A stretch of 64,000 nucleotides of DNA from Bradyrhizobium hipponense (GTDB lineage: Bacteria; Pseudomonadota; Alphaproteobacteria; Rhizobiales; Xanthobacteraceae). Positions within the stretch are counted from its first letter, which is position 1. Every line of letters starts with the position of its first letter. The notes beneath the pieces were generated by a model that saw nothing but the letters and a program-made list of their open reading frames with translations, was not told the origin of the DNA and searched no databases. The stretch spans positions 92,645-156,644 of the forward strand of contig NZ_VSTH01000021.1 in NCBI RefSeq assembly GCF_008123965.1. The letters are read 5' to 3'. Below, in pieces: positions 35,795 through 43,641 of the stretch. Both the position numbers and the translations under genes were made by a program.

Positions 35795-35822
35795 ATATGG
35801 GGATGGTTCCCCGGGATTCCAG
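35795..35822 (-). promoter_or_regulatory. Sigma32 (RpoH)-type heat-shock promoter for hsp20-lon
   Basis: On the minus strand CTGGAAT, then 13 bases, then CCCCATAT matches the RpoH consensus (CTTGAAA, 11-16 bases, CCCCATNT) well, with a perfect -10 element. It lies 39 bases before the hsp20 start, leaving a leader of roughly 30 bases. Confidence 0.75.
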
Positions 35823-35941
35823 CAGCGCTCGTTCAGGGCATGGCTGGCCTTCTGGTCGGAGGGCGCCCTTGCAGTCCAGATCTTTCGGCGCCACGGCTGT
35901 GTTCCGCGGCGCCATCGGTAACAGGTCGGCCGGGCCGTGGC

Positions 35942-36508
35942 TCAGGCTGCTTCGCGGTGTTCCTGTTCCGCTTCGAGGTTGATCACCGAGGTGGCGAGCT
36001 CGGTCAGGGCGTGATCGGTCGCTTCTTCTTCGTCCAGCGTTGCCTGGAGCAGCCTTGCGGCGTCCTGCATACCGAGCTCTTCGGCCCAGGTGCGCAACGT
36101 GCCGTAGCGGGAGATCTCGTAGTGCTCGACGGCTTGCGCCGCGGCGAGCAGGCCGGCGTCGAGGGCCGGGGCGTTCTTGAACCCCTTCATGATCCCGGCG
36201 CCCTCGTCGGTGATGCCGTTGATCGCTTCGCAGGTCTTGCCGCGTGCGGGCTTGCCCAGCATCTTGAAGATCTGGTCCAGCCGTTTGACCTGGCCCTGCG
36301 TCTCGCGCAGATGCTTGTTGAAGGCCGCCGTGAGCTCCTTTGAGTTTGCCGCCTTGGCCATCTTCGGCAGGGTCTTGATGATCTTGTTCTCGGCGAAATA
36401 GATGTCCTTCAGCGTGTCCAGGAACAGGTCGCTCAGCATCTTCGGTGCCTGACGCGGGCGGCGCGCGGACGATTTCTTGGTTGTGCGTTTCTTCGCTCGT
36501 TTGGCCAT
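35942..36508 (-). CDS. DUF892 ferritin-like stress protein (YciE/YciF type)
   Basis: A 188-aa four-helix-bundle protein. A basic N-terminal tail (MAKRAKKRTTKKSSARRPRQ) precedes the DUF892 domain: LFLDTLKDIYFAENKIIKTLP, ELTAAFNKHLRETQGQVKRL, AAAQAVEHYEISRYGTL and LDEEEATDHALTELA. The Glu/His positions fit a di-iron site like rubrerythrin. The function is poorly known; family members are induced by osmotic or general stress. AGGAGG precedes this start, which is why the 25-residue extension upstream is rejected. The Lys/Arg-rich tail could bind DNA (inference). Confidence 0.92.
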   Translation of the reverse strand: MAKRAKKRTTKKSSARRPRQAPKMLSDLFLDTLKDIYFAENKIIKTLPKMAKAANSKELTAAFNKHLRETQGQVKRLDQIFKMLGKPARGKTCEAINGITDEGAGIMKGFKNAPALDAGLLAAAQAVEHYEISRYGTLRTWAEELGMQDAARLLQATLDEEEATDHALTELATSVINLEAEQEHREAA

Positions 36509-36654
36509 GAATCCTCCTCTTGAGGCGACAAGGGAGACGTCCCCTTCCTCAATCCTCGCGCGATCAAGACTCTGCGAGGACAAATGTTCCTCGCGAAGGC
36601 CGTCATGAGCCGTTATGGATGCGGCTGCATCCGCGCGCGAAAAGACGCATCCAC

Positions 36655-36855
36655 ATGCTCGACTTCGCCCTGTCCGCCTTCATCACGCTGCTGCTGGTGA
36701 TTGATCCTGTCGGTCTTGCGCCGGCCCTCCTCGCCGCGACCGCCGGAATGCCCGACACGATCAAACGGACCATTGCGCTGAGCGCGCCGCTGATCGCGGC
36801 GTCGACCCTGGTGGTGATCGCGCGAGTCTGTCATAGGGCTGGGGCAATCTGTTAA
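36655..36855 (+). pseudogene. Truncated MarC-family membrane protein gene
   Basis: Codes MLDFALSAFITLLLVIDPVG LAPALLAATAG and then ALSAPLIAASTLVVIAR, the first two membrane helices of a MarC (UPF0056) protein. It then runs into unrelated sequence (VCHRAGAIC, stop) where the remaining roughly 140 residues are missing. The break is near 36828. What follows is the leader of the aldolase gene, so a deletion joined the two. The piece may still be translated but would not form the full transporter-like fold. Confidence 0.8.
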
Positions 36856-37006
36856 TTCGTTGATCTTAATGATCATTTCATGGTGCCGTGAGCGGGCCGC
36901 CGCGATGGTGTGCGATCCGGGCCGCTTTCTCTTGCGCTGCCATATTGCTTTGACGTACTCCCCTTCTAACAAGCGCCCATCGCCAAGAAGTCGAAATGAA
37001 ATCGAG

Positions 37007-37660
37007 ATGTCGATGACAGCGGACGAGCTCGACAAGAGACAGGCCATTATCGACGCCTGCCTCCGCATGAATGCGCTCGGCATCAACCAGGGCACCTCGG
37101 GCAATATCAGCGTCCGGCACCAGGATGGTCTCCTGCTCACGCCGACCAGCGTGCCCTGCGAGGCCATGACGCCCGACCAGATCGTGTTCATGGCGATGGA
37201 CGGCTCGCATTCCCCCGGCCAGAGGCCGTCCAGCGAGTGGCGTTTTCATCGCGACATCCTGAAGTCGCGCGATGACGTCAACGCCGTCGTGCATGCCCAT
37301 CCGACCTATTCGACAACCCTGGCGATCATGGGGATGGAGATCCCGCCGGTGCACTACATGATCGCGGCTGCCGGCGGCGACAGCATTCGCTGCGCCCCCT
37401 ATGCCACCTTCGGAACCGTGGAGCTGTCCGAGCATGCGGTGCGGGCGCTGGAGGGGCGGCTCGCCTGTCTGCTCGACCACCACGGCATGATCGCGATCGG
37501 CAAGACGCTGGACAAGGCGATGTGGCTCGCCGTCGAGGTCGAGACGCTGGCGCGGCAATATCACGGTTGCCTCCAGATCGGACAACCGCCGCTGCTGTCG
37601 AGTGCCGAGATCGAGCGCGTCCGCCAGCGCATGGCCGGCTACGGCATGTCGGACGAGTAG
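37007..37660 (+). CDS. Class II aldolase (fuculose-phosphate aldolase-like)
   Basis: A 217-aa zinc-dependent class II aldolase/adducin-family enzyme. The substrate loop GINQGTSGNISVRHQDGLLLTP is near residue 26. The catalytic Glu is in PSSEWRFHRD, the zinc ligands are in VVHAHPTYSTTLAI, and a third His is in LLDHHGMIAIG. The family cleaves or epimerises sugar phosphates such as L-fuculose-1-phosphate. Two ATGs two codons apart are possible starts, neither with a strong ribosome-binding site; the first is used. It is nine bases ahead of the ClC gene, with which it may be co-transcribed, though no functional link is obvious. The truncated marC lies just upstream. Confidence 0.9.
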   Translation: MSMTADELDKRQAIIDACLRMNALGINQGTSGNISVRHQDGLLLTPTSVPCEAMTPDQIVFMAMDGSHSPGQRPSSEWRFHRDILKSRDDVNAVVHAHPTYSTTLAIMGMEIPPVHYMIAAAGGDSIRCAPYATFGTVELSEHAVRALEGRLACLLDHHGMIAIGKTLDKAMWLAVEVETLARQYHGCLQIGQPPLLSSAEIERVRQRMAGYGMSDE

Positions 37661-37668
37661 GGCAGACG

Positions 37669-39456
37669 GTGTTCGTGCGGATCAAACATATCGTCGATCG
37701 CAAGCGATCGAACCGCCTCATGGTTCGCCTGCGCGCGCTCCTGCGCAGCAACGAGTTCTACCTGATCCCGCTCGCGCTCGTGATCGGTACGCTGGCCGGC
37801 GCCATCGTGACGCTGATGGCCGAGATCGCGCAGATCGCTCATATGATGATCTACGGCATTCCAGTCGACGTCCGCCTCTCCGCCAACGCCCGCGTCAGCC
37901 CCTGGGCGGCGCTGATCGCGCCTGCGCTTGGCGGGCTGGCACTTGGCATCATGGAATGGTCGCGGCGGCGATTGAAACTATCGAGCGCGGTCGACCCGAT
38001 CGAGGCCAATGCGCTGCGCGGGGGCAATCTGTCGATGCGCGACAGCGTGGTGGTGTCGAGCCAGACGCTGATCTCCAACGGCTGCGGCGCCTCGGTCGGC
38101 CTCGAGGCTGGCTACACTCAGATCGGCTCGGGTATCGCCTCGCTGCTCGGCAGGTTCTTCAATCTGCGCCGCAATGACCTGCGCCTGATCGTCGGCTGCG
38201 GTGCTGCCGCTGCGATCGCAGCCGCGTTCGGTGCGCCGATCACCGGTGCCTTCTACGCCTGCGAGCTGATCGTCGGCGTCTATTCGGTCGGCAGCGCGGC
38301 GCCGATCCTGGCGGCCTCGCTCGCCGGCGCGCTGACCGCGCAATGGCTCGGCGGCGCGCCATACTCCCTCGAAGTACCGAAGGTCAGCGCTGTCGGTGTC
38401 GAACAATATCTGGCGCTGATCGGCCTTGCACTTGTCACCAGCGGCGTCGGCATCGCTGTGATGCGGTCATCTTCGACGTTCGAGCGCCTGTTCGCCTGGC
38501 TGCCGGTCTGGCTGCGCCCGGCGATCGGCGGCCTCATCGTCGGTGGTTTTGCCATCGTCACGCCGCAGGTCCTCGCAGCGGGCCACGGCGCCATGGTACT
38601 CGATCTGTTTCACGACATGACGGTCGGCCTGATCGCAATCATCATCGCTCTGAAGGTGACGGCATGCCTGATCTCGCTCGCCTCGGGTTTCCGCGGCGGT
38701 CTGTTCTTTGCCTCGTTGTTCGTCGGCAGCCTGATCGGAAAGTTTTTTGCCGCAGTGCTTTTGCTCATCAGCCCGGATTTCGTGATCGATCCGCTGGTCG
38801 CGATGCTGACGGGTATGGCGACGCTCGGCGTCGCCATCGTCGGCGGCCCGCTGACCATGTCGTTCCTCGTGCTCGAGATGACCCGCAACGTCGACGTCAC
38901 CGCGGTGGTGCTGGCCGGCTGCATCGTCACCTCGATCTGCGTGCGCTTCATGTTCGGCCATTCGTTCTCGACCTGGCGCCTGCATCTGCGCGGCGAGACC
39001 ATCCGCAGCGCCAACGACGTCGGCTGGCTGCGCAGCCTGACTGTCGAACGGCTGATGCGCTCGGATGTCGGCAAGGTGCCTTCGACCACGACGATCGCCG
39101 CGGTCCGCCGCGAATTCGCGCTCGGATCGCGACCCGGAATCGTCATCGTCAACAATGCCGACGAGTATGTCGGTCTCGTCATGCTGCCCGACCTGTTCTC
39201 CAGCGACCTCGACACCATCGCCGACGAGATTCAGGTCATCGAGCTTGCGCGCCTCACCGACATCGTGCTCATTCCGGAGATGAACGTGAAGTCGGCGATG
39301 GCGGTATTCGACGAGGCGGAAGCCGAGATGCTGGCGGTGGTCGATTCCACCGACAGTCGCAAGGTTGTAGGCTTCCTAACCGAGACCTTTGCCCGCCGCC
39401 GTTATGTCGAGGAGATCGACAAGGCCACGCGCGGCGTGCTCGGAGCGTTGTCCTAG
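37669..39456 (+). CDS. ClC-family chloride channel/antiporter with CBS domains
   Basis: About 595 aa. The membrane part has some ten hydrophobic helices. The selectivity-filter motifs are recognisable, with NGCGASVGLEAGYTQIGSG (in place of the usual GSGIP region's GxEGP motif), FGAPITGAFYACEL, and GFRGGLFFASLFVGSLIGK (GxFxP-like). The C-terminal part (VERLMRSDVGKVPSTTTIAA ... IVNNADEYVGLVM ... LIPEMNVKSAMAVF) contains a pair of CBS domains that usually sense nucleotides. Filter residues deviate (GLEAG rather than GxEGP), so ion selectivity is uncertain. I use GTG at 37669, nine bases after the aldolase stop; ATG at 37720 is the alternative. Confidence 0.88.
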   Translation: MFVRIKHIVDRKRSNRLMVRLRALLRSNEFYLIPLALVIGTLAGAIVTLMAEIAQIAHMMIYGIPVDVRLSANARVSPWAALIAPALGGLALGIMEWSRRRLKLSSAVDPIEANALRGGNLSMRDSVVVSSQTLISNGCGASVGLEAGYTQIGSGIASLLGRFFNLRRNDLRLIVGCGAAAAIAAAFGAPITGAFYACELIVGVYSVGSAAPILAASLAGALTAQWLGGAPYSLEVPKVSAVGVEQYLALIGLALVTSGVGIAVMRSSSTFERLFAWLPVWLRPAIGGLIVGGFAIVTPQVLAAGHGAMVLDLFHDMTVGLIAIIIALKVTACLISLASGFRGGLFFASLFVGSLIGKFFAAVLLLISPDFVIDPLVAMLTGMATLGVAIVGGPLTMSFLVLEMTRNVDVTAVVLAGCIVTSICVRFMFGHSFSTWRLHLRGETIRSANDVGWLRSLTVERLMRSDVGKVPSTTTIAAVRREFALGSRPGIVIVNNADEYVGLVMLPDLFSSDLDTIADEIQVIELARLTDIVLIPEMNVKSAMAVFDEAEAEMLAVVDSTDSRKVVGFLTETFARRRYVEEIDKATRGVLGALS

Positions 39457-39552
39457 GCCGGAGTAGCGCGGCCGCGATGGTGCCGCCGAGCGCCGGCGCC
39501 GGCATCGCGCCGAGCAGGGCGGCGGCCGTGGTGGCACCGCCGTCGGCACTCG

Positions 39553-39821
39553 CTATTGGCCTAGTTGAGAGGGGGACGCGACGAGACAGGCTACGACCCG
39601 GTGGACCATCGGCAGCACCACGAGTAGCGTCGGAAAGGCGATGAGCCATGACAACCCCAGGACAACCCCCAGGCGCCTGGCCATGTCGCAAGGAACGCCG
39701 GCGTTGCGCCGAGGCTTCGAAGCGTCGAAATGACGGACACCACGGCCGTCATGAGGATGGACAGCACAAATGGCATCACGATCGGCGCATAGCGCGCCGG
39801 TAGTTTGCGAACCGCAATCAT
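39553..39821 (-). pseudogene. DUF2798 membrane protein gene broken by an 11-base duplication
   Basis: The frame starts MIAVRKLPARYAPIVMPFVL, continues LATWPGAWGLSW, and then shifts. The expected continuation LSWLIAFPTLLVVLPMVHRV is found in another frame and runs to the stop at 39553. The shift is caused by a tandem copy: on the plus strand 'gacaaccccag' (39650-39660) is followed directly by 'gacaacccccag' (39661-39672). Removing one copy restores a normal two-helix DUF2798 protein of about 85 aa. Either a recent inactivation or an assembly error. Confidence 0.82.
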
Positions 39822-40110
39822 CTGATTTCTCTTGAGGAAAGGACGCGTCAGTCACGTTGAACCCGGAAAAATGGCATCGATTCCGACGGCGTCGGTTGAT
39901 GCGTTGGTTCACGTAAGACGCTTACGGCGACCGAAAGAACGGTGCGCCTGTTCATTAACCGCTCAGATTGCATCGTTCAAACTGGATCTGACCGCTCGGT
40001 TCACAATCGTTCTAAACGTGCCAGATTGCCGCGATCATGAAACTTTTCAATGGTTTGTGCATTACCTATCATTTGCATATCTCTTTTTGGGCGAGAACAG
40101 AGGAGTTGAG
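39822..40110. other. Intergenic stretch, divergent promoters
   Basis: Just under 300 bases between the divergent DUF2798 remnant and the Tyr/Gly-rich secreted protein. Nothing beyond ribosome-binding sites is recognised. Confidence 0.4.
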
Positions 40111-40500
40111 ATGAGGGATAGACCCGTGAATTCGAAAGTTGCCTGCAGCACGGTGCTGGCCGCGTTCGCAAGCCTTGCCTTGGTTGTGGTCTGCGGGTCG
40201 CCCTCGAGCGCGGCATCGACTAAGCCGGCAAGTCCGGTTGCCAGGAGCTCAAATGCATCCTCTGTGACTGACTTCAGCGCTGCCCGTCGCCACCGCTACT
40301 ATCGTCGCGGCTCGAACGCTGCGGGCCTCGCCGTTATGGGCGCTGCGGCGGGCATCATCGGGGGGGTCATCGCCGAGCAGCGCCGCCGCGACTACTACGA
40401 GAACAACTACTATTACGGTCCGCGTCCTTACTACGGTGGCCCGGGCTATTACGGCGGTGGTCCCTATTACGGCCAGCGCTACTATTATACGCCGTATTAG
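40111..40500 (+). CDS. Small secreted Tyr/Gly-rich protein
   Basis: A 129-aa protein. The signal peptide is CSTVLAAFASLALVVVCGSP SSAAS. A Ser/Ala-rich linker follows, then a glycine-zipper-like hydrophobic stretch (AAGLAVMGAAAGIIGGVIAE) and a tail rich in Tyr, Pro and Gly (YYGGPGYYGGGPYYGQRYYY). AGGAG lies close before the ATG. It is probably periplasmic or outer-membrane associated; the Gly-zipper suggests membrane insertion or oligomerisation. Similar small exported proteins are common in Rhizobiales, with unknown function. Confidence 0.82.
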   Translation: MRDRPVNSKVACSTVLAAFASLALVVVCGSPSSAASTKPASPVARSSNASSVTDFSAARRHRYYRRGSNAAGLAVMGAAAGIIGGVIAEQRRRDYYENNYYYGPRPYYGGPGYYGGGPYYGQRYYYTPY

Positions 40501-40739
40501 GCGGCGCTTTCGCCGGGCCCGACTTGCTCGGGGCAGCGGTCAGATCTGCGGAAACTTCCCCGGATTTCGCAAAGGGGCAATGTTTTGCAGTGCCCTTTGC
40601 CGTTTCAGGGTACAGCCACGCCGACGTCCGCGCTGTTTCGCCCCGCTTGTCAATGTCACCCATCAAAAATATTCCGCTTTACCGAAATTCGGAAACGGCG
40701 TATGTGTCGGTCCATCCCGGCTCGACCTTGAGGGGCGAT

Positions 40740-40990
40740 CGTACGTCGTCACGTTTCGCGAGCCGGGCTTGCGGTGGACGCGGCAGCGTCGGCATGAGAG
40801 GTGCGGGCAGGGCGGGTAGTCCCTGTGAGCCCAAAACCACGTGCGGACGAGCGGCGCTGAAAGGTTCGTCTCGCCAACAGTTGTCCGGTCTGGTGAACAC
40901 CGCCGGAGAACCCTGTGGCGAAATGGCGGGCCGTGCGTACGGCAAAACCGTGTGGTCCTGGCTGCAAGGTCTTTTTTCGCGATCCCAAGA
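40740..40990. repeat. Bradyrhizobium-type intergenic repeat, 5' part
   Basis: Blocks such as 'gcggtggacgcggcagcgtc' and 'tgcgtacggcaaaaccgtgt' followed by 'ggtcctggc' are ones I recall from a frequent non-coding repeat in Bradyrhizobium genomes. The later half of the same kind of element is at 56994-57255, which shares 'cgtgtggtcctggc'. Open frames across it on both strands are not credible genes. The assignment is from memory and unverified. Confidence 0.5.
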
Positions 40991-41041
40991 ACGGATAAAA
41001 CGAAATAAATCCAATGGCTTGCGTGATATTGGCCGATCAAC

Positions 41042-41069
41042 AAAAAGGCCCACCCGGATCGGGCGGGCC
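41042..41069 (-). terminator. Rho-independent terminator on the minus strand
   Basis: The arms GGCCCACCCG (41047-41056) and CGGGCGGGCC (41060-41069) pair perfectly on the minus-strand RNA, including one G-U wobble, and are followed there by TTTTT. On the plus strand the wobble becomes an A-C mismatch and there is no T-run. No minus-strand gene is visible to its right up to tamA (41671), so a small RNA could end here. Confidence 0.7.
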
Positions 41070-41070
41070 C

Positions 41071-41670
41071 TAAATACTGGCACAAAAGGAATGCTCTAAT
41101 CCGACAATCCCGTGGCTTACCGCTCGGCGTCACATTCAGTTCATCGCGGCAGGTTTGAAACTCTGAAGCCTGCCGGCCGCTTCGAAGAAGCGATGAGCTG
41201 CGAGTGGTGGAAGACGAAGTAGCATCACACATCCTCGACTGCCGCATTATCGTATTGGGCCGTCCAACCACCGCAAGCACGCCGTCACGTTCTCGCACCG
41301 CAGATGTTGCAATGAAGCCATGCATGATCAGCGCAAAAGCGGACGTCGGAGCTCCTTAGCGCCACTACGCGCATGCTGCCGGCCTCAAAAACGCATGGCG
41401 GCTAGGGGCCCCAGCAGAACCGTGCCTGAGACGGGCAAAAGACCACGACCATATTGATCAGGTTTTGTGCAGCCATCGATATCGTCGATGCTGCATAAGC
41501 GGGCGGCGGGCCCGTCCTTGATTTTCCACCGGCGGGTTACAACGCCGATAGCGAAACGAGATCGGATTGGCGGAATTAGTGGAACTCTCGACGACGACAA
41601 ACTTTCGACGTGATCCATCGACTCTATTCTTTTGTGTAACAGTATCGACAAGCAATGCTGACGAGGCTGA
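41071..41670. other. Intergenic stretch, possible small-RNA locus
   Basis: 600 bases between the minus-strand terminator and tamA. No open frame has a family or credible start. It should contain the tamA promoter, and the terminator to its left suggests a minus-strand transcript. Confidence 0.45.
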
Positions 41671-43641
41671 GTGCGACATGCGCAGCTATCATCACTGGTC
41701 ACCTTTGGAGCCCTGAGGAGGGTTTGCATCTGCGCGGCCGTCACCGGTGAACTCTTTGCCTTCGATGCGTATGCAGGTGAGCCGAGTTTCTTCGACCAGG
41801 CCGCTGCCTGGTTCAATCCGAACAAGACCCCTACCGATGCGTCCGCTCCCGACGCAACTTCCTACACCGTCACTTTCGAAATCGCGGGCGAAGAACGCGC
41901 CGTCCGTTCAGCGATCACCAGCGCGTCCAATCTGGATAATCTGAAGAGCCAGGCGCCGGCCGGTGCCGCGGGCCTCATTCGGCGCGCCTTCGCCGACCGG
42001 GACCGCGTCGTCGCCGCGCTCTACGCCGAGGGACGCTATGCCGCCACGGTGACGATCAAGGTGGCGGGGCGCTCGCCTGAGGACCCGGCGGCGCTCGACG
42101 CAGTGAACGCTGCGCGTCACGCTGGCCCGGTGCCGGTCACGGTGCTGGTGGAGCCGGGGCCAGTGTTCAAATTCGGCAACGTACAAGTACTCGAGGCCGC
42201 GCACCGCCAGCCATTGCCCGGCGCGCCACGGCCAAAGCAGATGTCCCTCGTGACCGGCGAGGTGGCCCGCTCCGCCGACATCGCCGTTGCGGAGCGCGTC
42301 ATCGTCAACACCATGCGCGACCGCGGCAAACCCTTCGCCCGAATCGTTGCCAAGGATGTGGTGGCGGATCATGCCACTAAAACCCTCGACGTAACGGTCC
42401 TGGTGGAGGAGGGGCCTTCAGCGACATTCGGCGCCTTCACAGTCTCCGGCGCGCAGCGGCTGAAGCCCGGCTTCATCGAGGAGCGCATAGGCATCCGCCC
42501 CGGCGAACCCTATTCTCCCGCGCGACTCGCCAAGCTGCGCAAGCGCCTCACCGAATACGAAGGCATCGCGAGCGTGCGTCTGCGCGAAGCGGACAAGCTC
42601 GACGCCAATGGGCACTTGCCGATCGACGTGGACGTGACCGAGCGCGACCCGCGCTATGCCGGCGCCGGCGCCAGATATTCCACCACCGACGGCTCGGTGG
42701 TGAACGGCTATTGGGGCCACCGCAATCTATTCGGTGGCGGCGAAACGCTGCGGCTCGATGCCCAGGCCTCCTGGTTTGGCCATAGGCCGGACGCAGTGCC
42801 CGATGCCGATCCGTTCGGCTTCAAGGCCGCCGCCACCTTCGTGAAGCCCGGCATCTTTACTCCGGCCGACGATCTCGTCGCCCAAGCAGCGGTGCTGCGC
42901 GAGGTCACCAACGCCTATGTGAGCGACGCCGTCACTTTCCTCGGCGGCGTACGCCACCGCTTCAATGATCGGCTTACCGCGCAGATCAGCCTCGATCTCG
43001 AACAGTCGCGCGTGGAGGACTGGAGCGGCATCCACAACTATTTCGTCGCCGGCATCCCGGTGGACGTGGCTTACGATACCACCGATAACCTCCTCGATCC
43101 TTCGCGGGGCATCCGCTTCAATGGCACGGTCGAGCCGTTCGCCTATCTCGGCACCAGCGGCGCCGGGCCGGTCATGATGAAGGGCTCCTTCTCCGCCTAT
43201 CATGCTTTCGACGAGGACAATCGCTACATCCTTGCCGGCAAGGTGGCGGCGGGCAGCATCGTCGGCGCGGACCTCTTCAACATCCCGCCCCAGCGCCGCT
43301 TCTATGTCGGCGGCGGCGGCTCGCTGCGCGGCTTCGGCTATCAGTCGGCAAGCCCCCGCAATGCACGGGGCGACATCATTGGCGGCATGAGCTTCATCAC
43401 GGCCTCGACCGAGATGCGGTTGAAGATCACCGATACGATCGGCATCGTGCCATTCTTCGACATGGGCGCGGCCTTTGCCTCCGAGACTCCGGACTTCGAC
43501 GGCCTGCGTTATTCGGCCGGCATCGGCCTTCGCTATTACACTGCGCTCGGGCCGATTCGTCTCGATTTCGCGGTTCCCCTCAACCCGCGAGTGGGGGATT
43601 CCAGGTACGGCATCTATGTCAGCCTGGGGCAATCTTTCTGA
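41671..43641 (+). CDS. tamA: TamA, Omp85-family outer-membrane assembly protein
   Basis: A 656-aa Omp85 protein. A signal-like N-terminus (VTFGALRRVCICAAVTGELF ... DAYAG) is followed by three POTRA-type domains, among them VTVLVEPGPVFKFGNVQVLE, VTVLVEEGPSATFGAFTVSG and IDVDVTERDPRYAGAGARYS. A 16-strand barrel follows, with the lid motif RRFYVGGGGSLRGFGYQ (the (V/I)RG(F/Y) signature) and ends GIYVSLGQSF with terminal Phe. It forms the outer-membrane half of the translocation and assembly module and works with TamB on beta-barrel or autotransporter assembly. The start is GTG with GAGG upstream. The stop overlaps the tamB start (TGATG), so the two are coupled. Confidence 0.95.
   Translation: MRHAQLSSLVTFGALRRVCICAAVTGELFAFDAYAGEPSFFDQAAAWFNPNKTPTDASAPDATSYTVTFEIAGEERAVRSAITSASNLDNLKSQAPAGAAGLIRRAFADRDRVVAALYAEGRYAATVTIKVAGRSPEDPAALDAVNAARHAGPVPVTVLVEPGPVFKFGNVQVLEAAHRQPLPGAPRPKQMSLVTGEVARSADIAVAERVIVNTMRDRGKPFARIVAKDVVADHATKTLDVTVLVEEGPSATFGAFTVSGAQRLKPGFIEERIGIRPGEPYSPARLAKLRKRLTEYEGIASVRLREADKLDANGHLPIDVDVTERDPRYAGAGARYSTTDGSVVNGYWGHRNLFGGGETLRLDAQASWFGHRPDAVPDADPFGFKAAATFVKPGIFTPADDLVAQAAVLREVTNAYVSDAVTFLGGVRHRFNDRLTAQISLDLEQSRVEDWSGIHNYFVAGIPVDVAYDTTDNLLDPSRGIRFNGTVEPFAYLGTSGAGPVMMKGSFSAYHAFDEDNRYILAGKVAAGSIVGADLFNIPPQRRFYVGGGGSLRGFGYQSASPRNARGDIIGGMSFITASTEMRLKITDTIGIVPFFDMGAAFASETPDFDGLRYSAGIGLRYYTALGPIRLDFAVPLNPRVGDSRYGIYVSLGQSF

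Noticed and set aside
38343..39644. 433-aa Arg/His-rich plus-strand frame
   Set aside because: Out-of-frame shadow of the ClC gene.
40663..41325. 220-aa minus-strand and 191-aa plus-strand frames
   Set aside because: Both cross a non-coding repeat and the minus-strand terminator; no start signals or domains.
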